Part shown: in pieces, positions 8,867 to 19,255 of the stretch
Layout: each line of letters opens with the position of its first letter
Position numbering within the stretch: position 1 is the stretch's first letter
Assembly (NCBI GenBank): GCA_001704065.1
Contig: LHBX01000016.1
Coordinates: 1-64,000 of the forward strand
DNA length: 64,000 bases
Source of the DNA: Pelagibacteraceae bacterium GOM-A1
GTDB taxonomy: Bacteria > Pseudomonadota > Alphaproteobacteria > Pelagibacterales > Pelagibacteraceae
Direction of reading: 5' to 3'
Notes under the pieces: model-generated
Database searches by the model: none
Told to the model about the DNA's origin: nothing
The model's input: only the letters and a program-made list of their open reading frames with translations
Program-made: the position numbers and the translations under genes

Positions 8867-10126
8867 ATGAGTTCAAAACTTGCAAAAATTGAAAAAAGAA
8901 CAGCTTATCTTTTAATATTACCATCCGTTCTTTTAGTTTTTTCTATAATTTTATTTCCAATATTTTCCAATATTTGGATCAGCTTTAAAAATGTAAAACT
9001 TAAAGATTTAAGAATTCCTGAACCAAGGGCAAAGAAATTAGTAAAATCAATTAAAGATAATCCAAATCAAATAAAAATAATTTATAAATTAAGAAATAGT
9101 TCTCTTACACAAGAAATTACTAATGTAAAATTTAAAGATAGATATCCAGATAATATCGAACCAACAAATTTAGATAAAAGATGTGAATTTAAGCAAAAGT
9201 TACTTCAGTGTGAGTTAGGTAATTGGCCAAAAAAATATCGAGAAAATTTAGAAATAGTATTTCAAAATACTAATAATCAAGAAATTTCAAAAAAAGGTCT
9301 AAAATCTTATAAACCTAAACTATCAGGTAAGTCACAAAATATATTATTAACTTATGAATTTACTTTAAATAATTTCAAAAAAGTAATTAAAGACAAAGCG
9401 TTTATAGATCTGTTATCAACAACTTTTTATTACACTTTTTTTGGCACCATAGGTGCAATAGTTTTTGGAATTTTAGCTGCACAAATGGTAAATCAAAAAT
9501 TTTTTGGAAGAACATTTATGCGAAGTGTTCTTCTATTTCCTTATGTGGCGCCAGTTGTTGCACTTGCTTATACCTGGGAACTTTTACTTGATCCAACAAG
9601 TGGAACATTAAATAATTTATTAATTAACTATCAAATTATTGATGGACCAATAAATTTATTAGGACAAAAATATGTAACTTTAAACATATTAGGTTTTGAT
9701 TTTAAATTAAGGTTAGCATTAACAACAGTAATTATTTTTGAAATTTGGAGATATTTTCCTCTAGCATTTTTATTTATTCTTGCTCGTCTTCAAGCAGTTC
9801 CAAAAGAGTTGTATGAAGCAGCTGATGTTGATGGTGCAAATCCTATACAAAAATTTCTTAATATTACTTTGCCCCAGATATTAGCAGTGATTTCAATTCT
9901 ATTTATGATTAGATTTATTTGGAATTTTAATAAATTTGAAGACATCTTCTTACTCACTGGTGGGGCATCGGGTACAAGAACATTGCCAATAAATGTATAT
10001 CAACAAGGTTTTTCAATCGGGGATATTGGTATGGGTTCTGCAGTTTCTATTGTGATTGTAGTGTTTCTATTAATTTTTATGTTTATCTATTTTAAACTTT
10101 TAGGAAAAAGAGCGGATGAAAATTAA
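8867..10126 (+). CDS. sugar ABC transporter permease (MalF/UgpA type) with large periplasmic insert
   Basis: EAA loop EAADVDGANPIQKFLNITLPQ; about 120-aa hydrophilic insert after TM1. Confidence 0.85.
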   Translation: MSSKLAKIEKRTAYLLILPSVLLVFSIILFPIFSNIWISFKNVKLKDLRIPEPRAKKLVKSIKDNPNQIKIIYKLRNSSLTQEITNVKFKDRYPDNIEPTNLDKRCEFKQKLLQCELGNWPKKYRENLEIVFQNTNNQEISKKGLKSYKPKLSGKSQNILLTYEFTLNNFKKVIKDKAFIDLLSTTFYYTFFGTIGAIVFGILAAQMVNQKFFGRTFMRSVLLFPYVAPVVALAYTWELLLDPTSGTLNNLLINYQIIDGPINLLGQKYVTLNILGFDFKLRLALTTVIIFEIWRYFPLAFLFILARLQAVPKELYEAADVDGANPIQKFLNITLPQILAVISILFMIRFIWNFNKFEDIFLLTGGASGTRTLPINVYQQGFSIGDIGMGSAVSIVIVVFLLIFMFIYFKLLGKRADEN

Positions 10127-11309
10127 AAATATATTAACTTATTGCTTTATCTCATCATTATTTTTGTTTTCATTAATTTGTATTTGGAAAATATTAGTTA
10201 CATTACAAGGAATTGAATTAATAAATTTTAATTTTAATAAGCTATTTGTCTTTGGAATAGTTTTATGTGTAATAAATCTTTTAATTGGAAAAAAGCTTAA
10301 TTTAAATATTAAACTAATTTTACTTGCACTTTTATTTTCTATCTTTGATTATTTTATCTCAATAAATTTACCTATTTGGTACAGTATTGGTATATTTTTA
10401 ATTTCATTATTTTTCTTTAACACTATTAAAAACTACGACAAAAACTTTTTATCAAAAAATCATTCGTCTCAAAAATTATTCTTTAATTTTTTAACATTAT
10501 TTGGAATTACTTTATTTTCATTTGTAATCCTTTTTCCATTTTACATGATGTTAGTAACAAGCTTTAAAACTCAAGCATTATTATTATTAAACCCTTTGGA
10601 CTTTAGTATTAATTTTGCACAAGGTTTGCCAGAATTATTCAAGTCTTATTTTGTAGTATTCAAAGATTACAATTTCGGAAGATATATGCTTACGAGCACA
10701 ATTGTCTCTTTAGGTACAGTCATTATAACATTAATTTTTGCAATACCAGCAGCTTACGCAGTTGCTAGACTTAACTTTTTTGGGAAAAATTTTTTTTCAA
10801 CATCCATATTGATAATTTATTTATTTCCAGCGATAGTTTTGGTGATACCTTTATATACAATTTTTAGTCAACTTGGTTTACGAAATTCTATTGAGGGTTT
10901 ACTAATAGTTTATACAGCTACAACTCTACCTGTAGCAATTTATATGCTACAGGGTTACTTTAAAAGTATACCAAAAGAACTTGAAGAAGCTGGCATAATA
11001 GATGGTCAAAATTGGCTTGGTATAATTTTTAAAATTATACTTCCACTAAGTTTACCCGCAATATCATCGGTAGCCTTGTATGTATTTATGATAGCTTGGA
11101 ATGAATTTTTATTTTCATTAATGTTTTTAGACCGGCCAAATACATTTACATTATCAAGAGCTATTCAGTTTCTGAATGTTGGAGCTGAAACACCTAGACA
11201 ATATTTGATGGCAGGGTCTGTAGTAGTAACTTTGCCTATTTTAATAATTTTTGTTTATTTTGAAAAATATTTAGTAAGCGGTCTTACTGCAGGAAGTGTT
11301 AAAGGATAA
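10116..11309 (+). CDS. sugar ABC transporter permease (MalG/UgpE type) with extended hydrophobic N-terminus
   Basis: EAA loop EEAGIIDGQNWLGIIFKIILPLSLP; about 130 aa of extra hydrophobic N-terminal segments. Confidence 0.85.
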   Translation: MKIKNILTYCFISSLFLFSLICIWKILVTLQGIELINFNFNKLFVFGIVLCVINLLIGKKLNLNIKLILLALLFSIFDYFISINLPIWYSIGIFLISLFFFNTIKNYDKNFLSKNHSSQKLFFNFLTLFGITLFSFVILFPFYMMLVTSFKTQALLLLNPLDFSINFAQGLPELFKSYFVVFKDYNFGRYMLTSTIVSLGTVIITLIFAIPAAYAVARLNFFGKNFFSTSILIIYLFPAIVLVIPLYTIFSQLGLRNSIEGLLIVYTATTLPVAIYMLQGYFKSIPKELEEAGIIDGQNWLGIIFKIILPLSLPAISSVALYVFMIAWNEFLFSLMFLDRPNTFTLSRAIQFLNVGAETPRQYLMAGSVVVTLPILIIFVYFEKYLVSGLTAGSVKG

Positions 11310-12568
11310 TGCAAAATAAAGTAGAAGAGGCAAAAAAAATATTATTAGGAAACAGGAAAGATGGTTACACTCTTCCTACTAATAACAAATTATATCCTGC
11401 TCAATGGAATTGGGATTCTGCTTTTATAGCACTTGGTTATTCATACTTTAATCTAGATTTTTCAATTACAGAAATTGAAACTTTGCTTAATGGTCAGTGG
11501 GACGATGGTATGATACCCCACATTCTTTTTCATGAAAAAGACACATCTTATTTTCCAAATCACACAACTTGGCAATGTGGAAAAAATATTCCTTCATCTG
11601 GCATTACTCAGCCACCAGTTTTAGCTAGTATTTTGAGGAAAATTGTTGAAAAAAATCAACTTAGTAATGAACAACATTCAAGAATTGTAAATATAATAAC
11701 AAAAATTAAAAATTATCATGATTGGTTCATAAAATTCAGAGATCCTAATAAAACCGGCCTTGTATCCATATTACATCCTTGGGAGAGCGGGTATGATAAT
11801 TCACCAATTTGGGATCAGCCAATGAGTAATATCAAAGTAGATAAAAACCTTAATTATAAAAGAAGAGATCTTGAAGTTTCAAACTCTGATGAGAGACCTT
11901 TAAAAACTGATTATGACAGATATGTAACTTTAAGAGATCAATTTAGGGATGTTCACTACGATCCACATAAATTGTATGAGATCTCTGATTTTAATGTAGT
12001 AGATGTTGGATTTAATGCTTTATTTTTGAGAGCAAATAAAGATTTGCTTACCTTAGCTAAAATTTTTGATTTAAATTTTGATGATTTAAATAATTTTGTA
12101 TCCAAAACCGAAAATGAAATATTAAAACTATATGATGATAATGTTAATGATTTTGTCTCAATAGATATAAAAACTAATTTGAATATCGTTGTTCCATCGA
12201 TTACAAATTATTTTACTCTCTTCGCAAATTTACAAGATGATGAATTAAATAAAAAAATTGTTAAGAATTTAAAAAATCATAATATTAATGACGATTACTA
12301 TTTCTCAACAATAAAACCAAATCATCATTCATTTGAAGAAAAAAGATATTGGAGAGGTCCAATATGGATAAATTGTAACTGGTTAATTTATCAAGGACTT
12401 ATTAAAAAAGAGCCAGAATATGCAAATGAAATCAAAAAAAAAACCTTAGAATTAATTGAAGAAAAAGGTTTTCATGAATATTACAGTTATAAAGATGGAT
12501 CGGTTATGGGTGCAAATAATTTCTCATGGAGCGCAGCTTTATATTTAGACTTAATTTTAGAAAATTAG
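11309..12568 (+). CDS. GH63-like glycoside hydrolase (mannosylglycerate/glucosylglycerate hydrolase-like)
   Basis: (alpha/alpha)6-type motifs YPAQWNWDSAFIALGY, GQWDDGMIPHILFH, KRYWRGPIWINCNWLIYQGL; last gene of the ABC operon. Confidence 0.7.
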   Translation: MQNKVEEAKKILLGNRKDGYTLPTNNKLYPAQWNWDSAFIALGYSYFNLDFSITEIETLLNGQWDDGMIPHILFHEKDTSYFPNHTTWQCGKNIPSSGITQPPVLASILRKIVEKNQLSNEQHSRIVNIITKIKNYHDWFIKFRDPNKTGLVSILHPWESGYDNSPIWDQPMSNIKVDKNLNYKRRDLEVSNSDERPLKTDYDRYVTLRDQFRDVHYDPHKLYEISDFNVVDVGFNALFLRANKDLLTLAKIFDLNFDDLNNFVSKTENEILKLYDDNVNDFVSIDIKTNLNIVVPSITNYFTLFANLQDDELNKKIVKNLKNHNINDDYYFSTIKPNHHSFEEKRYWRGPIWINCNWLIYQGLIKKEPEYANEIKKKTLELIEEKGFHEYYSYKDGSVMGANNFSWSAALYLDLILEN

Positions 12569-12577
12569 TTTAAATTT

Positions 12578-13912
12578 TTAGTTTTTATTTAGAAATGTTT
12601 CAGATGAATCGTCCATTGCTTTTGCCCAAGCTGTATGATGAACTGGAGCAACAGATCCAGTCACTGGGGATGAAAAAGATTTATTTCTATAAGTTGAAAT
12701 ATCCTCAACCTTATGATGCTCCCATTCTTTAAAATGTTTTCTGATTAATTCAAAATCTATTTTTGGGTAATCTGACATCTCATGTAATTCTTTTGTGTAT
12801 TCAGTTTGAAAATCAATCATCTGATCAGGATTTTCTAGTTTTTCTTCTAAACCAACCCATTTGTTAATATCTTTTTCAATATCCTCACCACTTGGCATAT
12901 TTATTTTACCCATTATAACATCTCTTGCGTACCAAGCTTGGCAATCAAACATATTAAATGTGTGAAACTGGTCTTGCATTCCTAGATACAAAAGTTTGTG
13001 ATTATCTTGCCAAACAATACCTTTGTATAATTTTGGGGGATAGAGTCTATTTCTTGTTTTAAGTTTTAAATTTTCTTCCAAGAAAGGAAAATGATGTAGG
13101 TAACCAGTACACAGTATTATTACATCGGCATCCTGCTCGGTACCATCTTTAAAAATTGCTTTTTTTCCTTCCAATCTATCTAAATAGAATACTTCTTTCA
13201 TTCCTTCGGGCCATTTAAAACCCATAGGATTATGTCTGTAGCCAATTGTTACACTTTTTGCCCCATATTTATTGCATTGAAGTGCAATATCTTCTGCAGA
13301 ATAACTACTTCCTAAAACTATAATATTTTTTCCTCTAAATTCTTCTGCATCTCTAAAGTCATGCGAATGCATTATTCTTCCAGGAAACGAACTCATACCT
13401 TTATATTCAGGTATAAAAGGAACTGAAAAATGACCAGTTGACACTACAACGTAATCAAAATGATCAGTTAAAATTTTATCATTTTCTTTATCTTGATAGC
13501 TAACTTCAAATTTATCTGATTTAAAAACTGTATTAACTACTCTTGTATTAAATTTAATTTTATTTCTTAAATTTCCTTTACTTACTCTACTAGTGATATA
13601 ATCATAAAGTACTTCTCTAGGTGGGAAAGAAGGAATTGGCTTTCCAAAATGTTCATCAAAAGAATAATCTGCGAATTCAAGACACTCTTTAGGTCCATTT
13701 GACCAAAGATATCTATACATGCTATTATGAACTGGATCTCCATATTGGTCAGATCCTGTTCTCCAGCTATAATTCCAAAGACCTCCCCAATCACTTTGTT
13801 TTTCAAAGCAAACTATTTCAGGTATTTTGTCTCCTTTTTTCTCGGCATGTTCAAAAGCCCTCAGTATTGATAAACCACAAGGTCCAGCACCAATTATAGC
13901 GACTTTAGTCAT
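12578..13912 (-). CDS. tmm: trimethylamine monooxygenase (flavin-containing monooxygenase)
   Basis: GAGPCGLS FAD motif, FMO fingerprint region FPGRIMHSHDFRD, GSSYSAED NADPH motif; resembles SAR11/Roseobacter Tmm. Confidence 0.85.
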   Translation of the reverse strand: MTKVAIIGAGPCGLSILRAFEHAEKKGDKIPEIVCFEKQSDWGGLWNYSWRTGSDQYGDPVHNSMYRYLWSNGPKECLEFADYSFDEHFGKPIPSFPPREVLYDYITSRVSKGNLRNKIKFNTRVVNTVFKSDKFEVSYQDKENDKILTDHFDYVVVSTGHFSVPFIPEYKGMSSFPGRIMHSHDFRDAEEFRGKNIIVLGSSYSAEDIALQCNKYGAKSVTIGYRHNPMGFKWPEGMKEVFYLDRLEGKKAIFKDGTEQDADVIILCTGYLHHFPFLEENLKLKTRNRLYPPKLYKGIVWQDNHKLLYLGMQDQFHTFNMFDCQAWYARDVIMGKINMPSGEDIEKDINKWVGLEEKLENPDQMIDFQTEYTKELHEMSDYPKIDFELIRKHFKEWEHHKVEDISTYRNKSFSSPVTGSVAPVHHTAWAKAMDDSSETFLNKN

Positions 13913-13988
13913 GATAATTTTTCCTCTACAATTAAAATTATAAATATATTGTACTAAGAAAAATAGAAAAATTAAATATTATTTTAAT

Positions 13989-15146
13989 ATGAAAACTAAT
14001 TGGAATTATCCTACTACAATTTGGGTTGGAGAGAACAGAATTCAAGATTTAGGCATGGCCTGTAAAAATTTGAAAATTGATAAACCATTATTTGTTACAG
14101 ATAAGGATTTAATTAATCTAAAAATGGTTCAAGATATAATTAAAGATTTAAAAAAAACCCATAATCATCTTCAAGTTTTTTCAAATTTTTCAGGTAATCC
14201 TGTGGGTGAGAATGTGGAAGAGGGTGTAGGGGAGTTTAAGAAATTAGGTTGTGATGGAGTTATAGCATTTGGTGGTGGCAGCGGTCTTGATGTAGGTAAA
14301 GCTATTGCTTTTATGTCAGGACAGTCAAGATCAATATGGGATTTTGAAGATATAGGTGATTATTGGAAAAGAGCAGATGAAACTAACATTGCACCTATTA
14401 TTGCTGTACCCACTACAGCAGGGACAGGATCAGAAACTGGAAGAGCATCAGCTATAATCAATAAACAAACAGGTATAAAAAAAATTATTTTCCACCCGAA
14501 ATTTTTACCTTCAATTGTAATTTTAGATCCTAATTTAACTTTAGATCTTTCTCCAAGATTGACTGCAGCTACAGGTATGGATGCTTTGGCACACAATTTA
14601 GAAGCTTTTTGTGCACCAGGGTTTCATCCGATGGCTGATGGAATTGCAATTGAAGGAATGAAGTTAATCAAAAAATCATTAATTAAAGCAGTTAATAACG
14701 GTAAAGATTTAAATGCTAGAGCAGAATTATTAGCTTCAGCTAGTATGGGTTCTACCGCTTTTCAAAAAGGGCTTGGTGCTATTCATTCTTTAAGCCACCC
14801 TATTAATGCACAATTTAATGTTCACCACGGTTTATCAAATGCTATCTTTATGCCTTATGTATTAACTTTTAACAAAGATATAATTGAAAAAAGGATAATT
14901 TCTATATGTGATTATCTCGAACTCGATAAAAGTTTTGATAGTTTTTTAAAGTGGATTTTAGAACTAAGAAAAGAATTAAATATACCTCATAAATTATCAG
15001 AAATTGTTGATGTAAATAAAATAAATTTAGAGCAGTTATCAGTTATGGCATTAGAAGATCCTTCAACTTCTACCAATCCAAGGAAAATGAGTAAGGATGA
15101 CATGAAAGCACTTTATGAACATAGTATTTCAGGTAAATTATTTTAA
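13989..15146 (+). CDS. iron-containing alcohol dehydrogenase
   Basis: GGGSGLDVGKAIA, PTTAGTGSETG, and HSLSHP / NVHHGLSNAIFMP metal motifs. Confidence 0.9.
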   Translation: MKTNWNYPTTIWVGENRIQDLGMACKNLKIDKPLFVTDKDLINLKMVQDIIKDLKKTHNHLQVFSNFSGNPVGENVEEGVGEFKKLGCDGVIAFGGGSGLDVGKAIAFMSGQSRSIWDFEDIGDYWKRADETNIAPIIAVPTTAGTGSETGRASAIINKQTGIKKIIFHPKFLPSIVILDPNLTLDLSPRLTAATGMDALAHNLEAFCAPGFHPMADGIAIEGMKLIKKSLIKAVNNGKDLNARAELLASASMGSTAFQKGLGAIHSLSHPINAQFNVHHGLSNAIFMPYVLTFNKDIIEKRIISICDYLELDKSFDSFLKWILELRKELNIPHKLSEIVDVNKINLEQLSVMALEDPSTSTNPRKMSKDDMKALYEHSISGKLF

Positions 15147-15928
15147 TGAAAAGAATTCTTATAGTTGAAGGCAACCTTAGAGAAGAAAATCAAAGCTTTA
15201 CTGATGGTGGAATTAAAACTCATACTGAAAGTTTAAAAGACAGTATTAGTTATTTTACAGATCAATTAGATATTGATGTTGTTAATCCTTCATCAGATGA
15301 AAATATTAATGAAGTAGCTAAAGATTTAACTAAATATCATGGAATGATATGGGGTGGTAGTAGTTTAAATATTTACAATGATACTCCAGAAATAAGAAGA
15401 CAAATAAACTTTATGAGGGAATGTCAAAAGAATATAAAAAATATATTCGCAATATGTTGGGGAATGCAAGTTGCTGTGACCGTTGCTGGTGGTGAAGTAA
15501 AGAAATGCCCTAATGGCGCTCACAGGGGAATAGCTCATGACATAGAAATAAACGAAAATGGTCTTAAACATCCGCTTTATAAAAATAAAAATAAAAAATT
15601 TAATACCCCTGCATTTAATTTTGATGAAGTTGTAAAATTACCTGAGGGCTCTACATTACTTTCATCAAATCCAATAAATAAAGTCATGGGTATAAATTTT
15701 AATGTTGGTTCAACGAATGTATGGGGAATACAATATCACCCAGAGATAACTTATGCCAAAATGATAAGCTTAATTCATTTTAGGAGAGATCGACTTTTAG
15801 AAAAAAAAGCATTTATTGACCAAATGGAAATAGACTCTCACGTAAAAATTATAGAAGATGAAAATAAAATTTCAAATAAAGATGCAAGGATGAGAGAATT
15901 AGAAAATTGGCTAAATAATTTAAATTAG
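15146..15928 (+). CDS. stand-alone class I glutamine amidotransferase
   Basis: Nucleophile motif FAICWGMQ and GIQYHPE. Confidence 0.8.
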   Translation: MKRILIVEGNLREENQSFTDGGIKTHTESLKDSISYFTDQLDIDVVNPSSDENINEVAKDLTKYHGMIWGGSSLNIYNDTPEIRRQINFMRECQKNIKNIFAICWGMQVAVTVAGGEVKKCPNGAHRGIAHDIEINENGLKHPLYKNKNKKFNTPAFNFDEVVKLPEGSTLLSSNPINKVMGINFNVGSTNVWGIQYHPEITYAKMISLIHFRRDRLLEKKAFIDQMEIDSHVKIIEDENKISNKDARMRELENWLNNLN

Positions 15929-17604
15929 AACAAGCCTTCTATTTCACCTTTTTCATTAAGCTTGATAGAGTCTGCCGCAGGAACTCTTGGAAGTCCAGGC
16001 ATTGTCATGATGGCTCCGCATATAACAACAATAAATTCTGCACCTGAAGATAATCTTACTTCTCTAATTGGTAATGAATGGCCTGTTGGAGCACCTTTTG
16101 CGTTTGGATCAGTAGAAAAACTATATTGTGTTTTTGCTACGCATATAGGTAAATTTCCATAACCCGCTTCTTCAAAAGATTTTAATTGATCTTTTATTTT
16201 ACTGTCAGCAACAACTTCGTTTGCTCGATATATTTCTTTTGCAACAGTTTCAACTTTCTTTAACAAAGGTGTTTTTTCATCATATAAAAATTTAAAATTT
16301 GCTTGTTTTTGATCAATTAAATCTACAACATGTGAAGCAAGTTCTTTCGTCCCTTCGCCACCATTTGACCAATGAGTACATAAAGTAGCTTTAACCCCCA
16401 TATTATCACAAGCATTTATTAACTCTTTTACCTCATTATCTGTATCAGCAATAAAATGATTAACAGCAACCGCTACCGGTAAACCAAATTTTTTTACGTT
16501 TTCAATGTGTCTTTCTAAATTTACTAAACCTTCTTTTAACGCTTCTACATTTTCATTTTTTAAATCATCTTTAGCCACACCACCGTGCATTTTTAATGCT
16601 CTGATTGTTGCAACAATAACTACACACTCAGGTTTTAAATTTGATTTTCTACATTTAATATCTAAAAATTTTTCTGCTCCTAGGTCTGCTCCAAATCCAG
16701 CTTCAGTTACAACATAATCAGCTAGTTTTAAACCTGCTTTAGTTGCTATCACAGAGTTACATCCATGAGCAATATTCGCAAAAGGACCACCATGAATAAT
16801 GGCAGGGTTATTTTCCAACGTTTGAGTTACATTAGGCCTGATTGCTTCCTTTAACAAAACAGTCATTGGTCCATGAGCATTTAAATCTTTTGCAAAAATA
16901 GGCTTTCTATCTCTAGTATAAGCAACTGTAATATTACCGATTCTCTTTTCCAAATCTTCAAGATCATTTGCTAAACAAAAGATAGCCATTATCTCAGATG
17001 CTACTGTAATATCAAAACCATCTTCTCTTGGAAAACCATTAGCAACTCCACCTAAATTAATATTGATAGATCTTAAAGATCTATCATTCATATCCATTAC
17101 TCTTCTCCAAACTACTCTTCTTACATCTATGTTTAATTTATTTCCCCAATAAATATGATTATCAATTAACGCTGACAATAAATTGTGAGCAGATGTAATT
17201 GCATGGAAATCCCCTGTAAAATGTAAATTGATTTGTTCCATTGGAACAACTTGAGCATATCCACCACCTGCTGCTCCGCCTTTCATTCCAAATGAAGGAC
17301 CTAAACTAGGTTCACGTAAACACACTATAGAATTTTTACCGATTTTATTTAATCCATCATTTAAACCAACTGACGTAGTTGTCTTTCCCTCACCAGCAGG
17401 AGTTGGTGTAATAGCAGTAACTAAAATTAATTTTCCATTTTGTTTATCTTTTAAACTATCTAAATATTCTAAATTTATTTTAGCAATATGACGTCCCATA
17501 GGGCTAAAAGCACTTGGTTCGTCTGGAACATTAATTTTACCCAAAATCTCATTTATGGGTTTCATTTTTGCTTCTCGTGCAATTTGGATATCTGATTTTG
17601 ACAT
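15925..17604 (-). CDS. fhs: formate--tetrahydrofolate ligase
   Basis: [52 protein letters not shown]. Confidence 0.97.
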   Translation of the reverse strand: MSKSDIQIAREAKMKPINEILGKINVPDEPSAFSPMGRHIAKINLEYLDSLKDKQNGKLILVTAITPTPAGEGKTTTSVGLNDGLNKIGKNSIVCLREPSLGPSFGMKGGAAGGGYAQVVPMEQINLHFTGDFHAITSAHNLLSALIDNHIYWGNKLNIDVRRVVWRRVMDMNDRSLRSININLGGVANGFPREDGFDITVASEIMAIFCLANDLEDLEKRIGNITVAYTRDRKPIFAKDLNAHGPMTVLLKEAIRPNVTQTLENNPAIIHGGPFANIAHGCNSVIATKAGLKLADYVVTEAGFGADLGAEKFLDIKCRKSNLKPECVVIVATIRALKMHGGVAKDDLKNENVEALKEGLVNLERHIENVKKFGLPVAVAVNHFIADTDNEVKELINACDNMGVKATLCTHWSNGGEGTKELASHVVDLIDQKQANFKFLYDEKTPLLKKVETVAKEIYRANEVVADSKIKDQLKSFEEAGYGNLPICVAKTQYSFSTDPNAKGAPTGHSLPIREVRLSSGAEFIVVICGAIMTMPGLPRVPAADSIKLNEKGEIEGLF

Positions 17605-17725
17605 AAATCTAATTACTTATTAATGAGCAGAATTACTATCCTTTTTTGTCACGTATTTAAACATCTAAAAAATATATATAAAAAAAATTAGCAAAAACTT
17701 ATGTTTAATTTTATAAAACTTACGG

Positions 17726-18982
17726 ATGCAGAAATATTCAGTATTTAGTCTAATCAAAAACGCTTTCTCCAATCACCAAAATTGGGAAGTTGCTTGGAAA
17801 GATCCAACTCCAAAAAGTGAATATGATGTAGTCATCATTGGAGGTGGAGGACACGGTCTTGCTACTGCATATTATTTAGCAAAAGAACATAATATCAGAA
17901 ATGTAGCTATCATTGAGAAAGGCTGGATTGGTGGTGGAAATGTTGGTCGAAATACAACGATCATAAGATCAAATTTTATGTACGATGCTAATGCAAGATT
18001 TAATGAATTTGGAATGGATTTATGGAGAAACTTAAGCCAAGAACTTAACTTTAATGTGATGTTTTCTCCAAGGGGAATAATAAACTTAGCCCACTCAGAT
18101 GCTCAAATGAATGCATATGCTCGTAGAGGAAACTCTATGAGATTAAATGGAATAGATGCAAAGTTATTGGATAGAGACGAAGTTAAAAAATTAATTCCAA
18201 TGGCTGACTTTAGTGATGAAGTACGTTTCCCAATTTTTGGAGGCTTAATGCAACCAAGCGCTGGTACCGCAAGACATGATGCTGTTGCTTGGGGTTATGC
18301 GCGTCAAGCAGATGATATGGGAGTAGATATAATACAACATTGTGAGGTCACTGGTTTTGATGTTGTTAATGGAAAGATAAAAGGAATTAGAACTTCAAGA
18401 GGAGATATTAAAGCAAAAAAAGTTGGATTATGTGTTGCAGGTAGCACAAATATATTAGCTGAAAAATTAAATATGACACTGCCAATAGAAACTCATGTAC
18501 TGCAAGCTTGTGTTTCAGAACCTGTGAAACCATTATTAGATGGAGTAGTAACTTTTGGTGCAGGCCACTTTTATATAAGTCAATCAGATAAAGGTGAGAT
18601 GGTAATGGGTGGTGATCTTGATGGATATAATAGTTATGCTCAAAGAGGTAACTTGCCAACTATACAACATGTATTGACAGGCGGCTTAGCTTTGTTTCCA
18701 TTTTTAAGTAGATTAAAAATGTTACGGACATGGGGAGGGATCATGGATATGTCTATGGATGGTTCTCCAATAATTGATAAAACTCATATTGAAGGTTTAT
18801 ATTTAAACTGCGGATGGTGTTATGGAGGTTTTAAATCAACTCCTGTTTCCGGTTGGACATTTGCTCACACAATTGCGCAAGATCAAGTTCATGAATTAAA
18901 TTCAGAATTAAGATTAAATAGATTTTCTACAGGCCATCTTTTAGATGAAAAAGGTTTAGGAACTAAAACCTGGATTGGTTAA
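17726..18982 (+). CDS. soxB: sarcosine oxidase subunit beta
   Basis: FAD-dependent DAO family, GGGGHGLATAYYLA; followed by soxD, soxA and soxG. Confidence 0.93.
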   Translation: MQKYSVFSLIKNAFSNHQNWEVAWKDPTPKSEYDVVIIGGGGHGLATAYYLAKEHNIRNVAIIEKGWIGGGNVGRNTTIIRSNFMYDANARFNEFGMDLWRNLSQELNFNVMFSPRGIINLAHSDAQMNAYARRGNSMRLNGIDAKLLDRDEVKKLIPMADFSDEVRFPIFGGLMQPSAGTARHDAVAWGYARQADDMGVDIIQHCEVTGFDVVNGKIKGIRTSRGDIKAKKVGLCVAGSTNILAEKLNMTLPIETHVLQACVSEPVKPLLDGVVTFGAGHFYISQSDKGEMVMGGDLDGYNSYAQRGNLPTIQHVLTGGLALFPFLSRLKMLRTWGGIMDMSMDGSPIIDKTHIEGLYLNCGWCYGGFKSTPVSGWTFAHTIAQDQVHELNSELRLNRFSTGHLLDEKGLGTKTWIG

Positions 18983-18985
18983 AAA

Positions 18986-19255
18986 ATGTTATACATCAAA
19001 TGTCCTTATTGCGGTTTAAGAGCACAAAAAGAATTTTCATATGGAGGTGATGCAACTGTAAAAAGACCTAATATAAATGAAGAAGTATCAAGCGAGAATT
19101 GGGATAATTTTGTTTATATGAGAAAAAGTCCAAGAGGGAAACACATAGAGTTATGGCAGCATATAGCTGGATGTAGACAATGGATTAAGGTGCAAAGAGA
19201 CACCGCTACACATGAAATTTTCCAAACAGCAAAAGTCACAGAAGAAATAAGATGA
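18986..19255 (+). CDS. soxD: sarcosine oxidase subunit delta
   Basis: CPYCGLR N-terminus, ELWQHIAGCRQW; operon position. Confidence 0.93.
   Translation: MLYIKCPYCGLRAQKEFSYGGDATVKRPNINEEVSSENWDNFVYMRKSPRGKHIELWQHIAGCRQWIKVQRDTATHEIFQTAKVTEEIR

Noticed and set aside
17605-17725. Possible riboswitch (glycine, SAM or THF class) upstream of soxB or fhs
   Set aside because: The 121-nt gap shows no recognisable conserved core or GC-containing stems; a covariance-model search would be needed.
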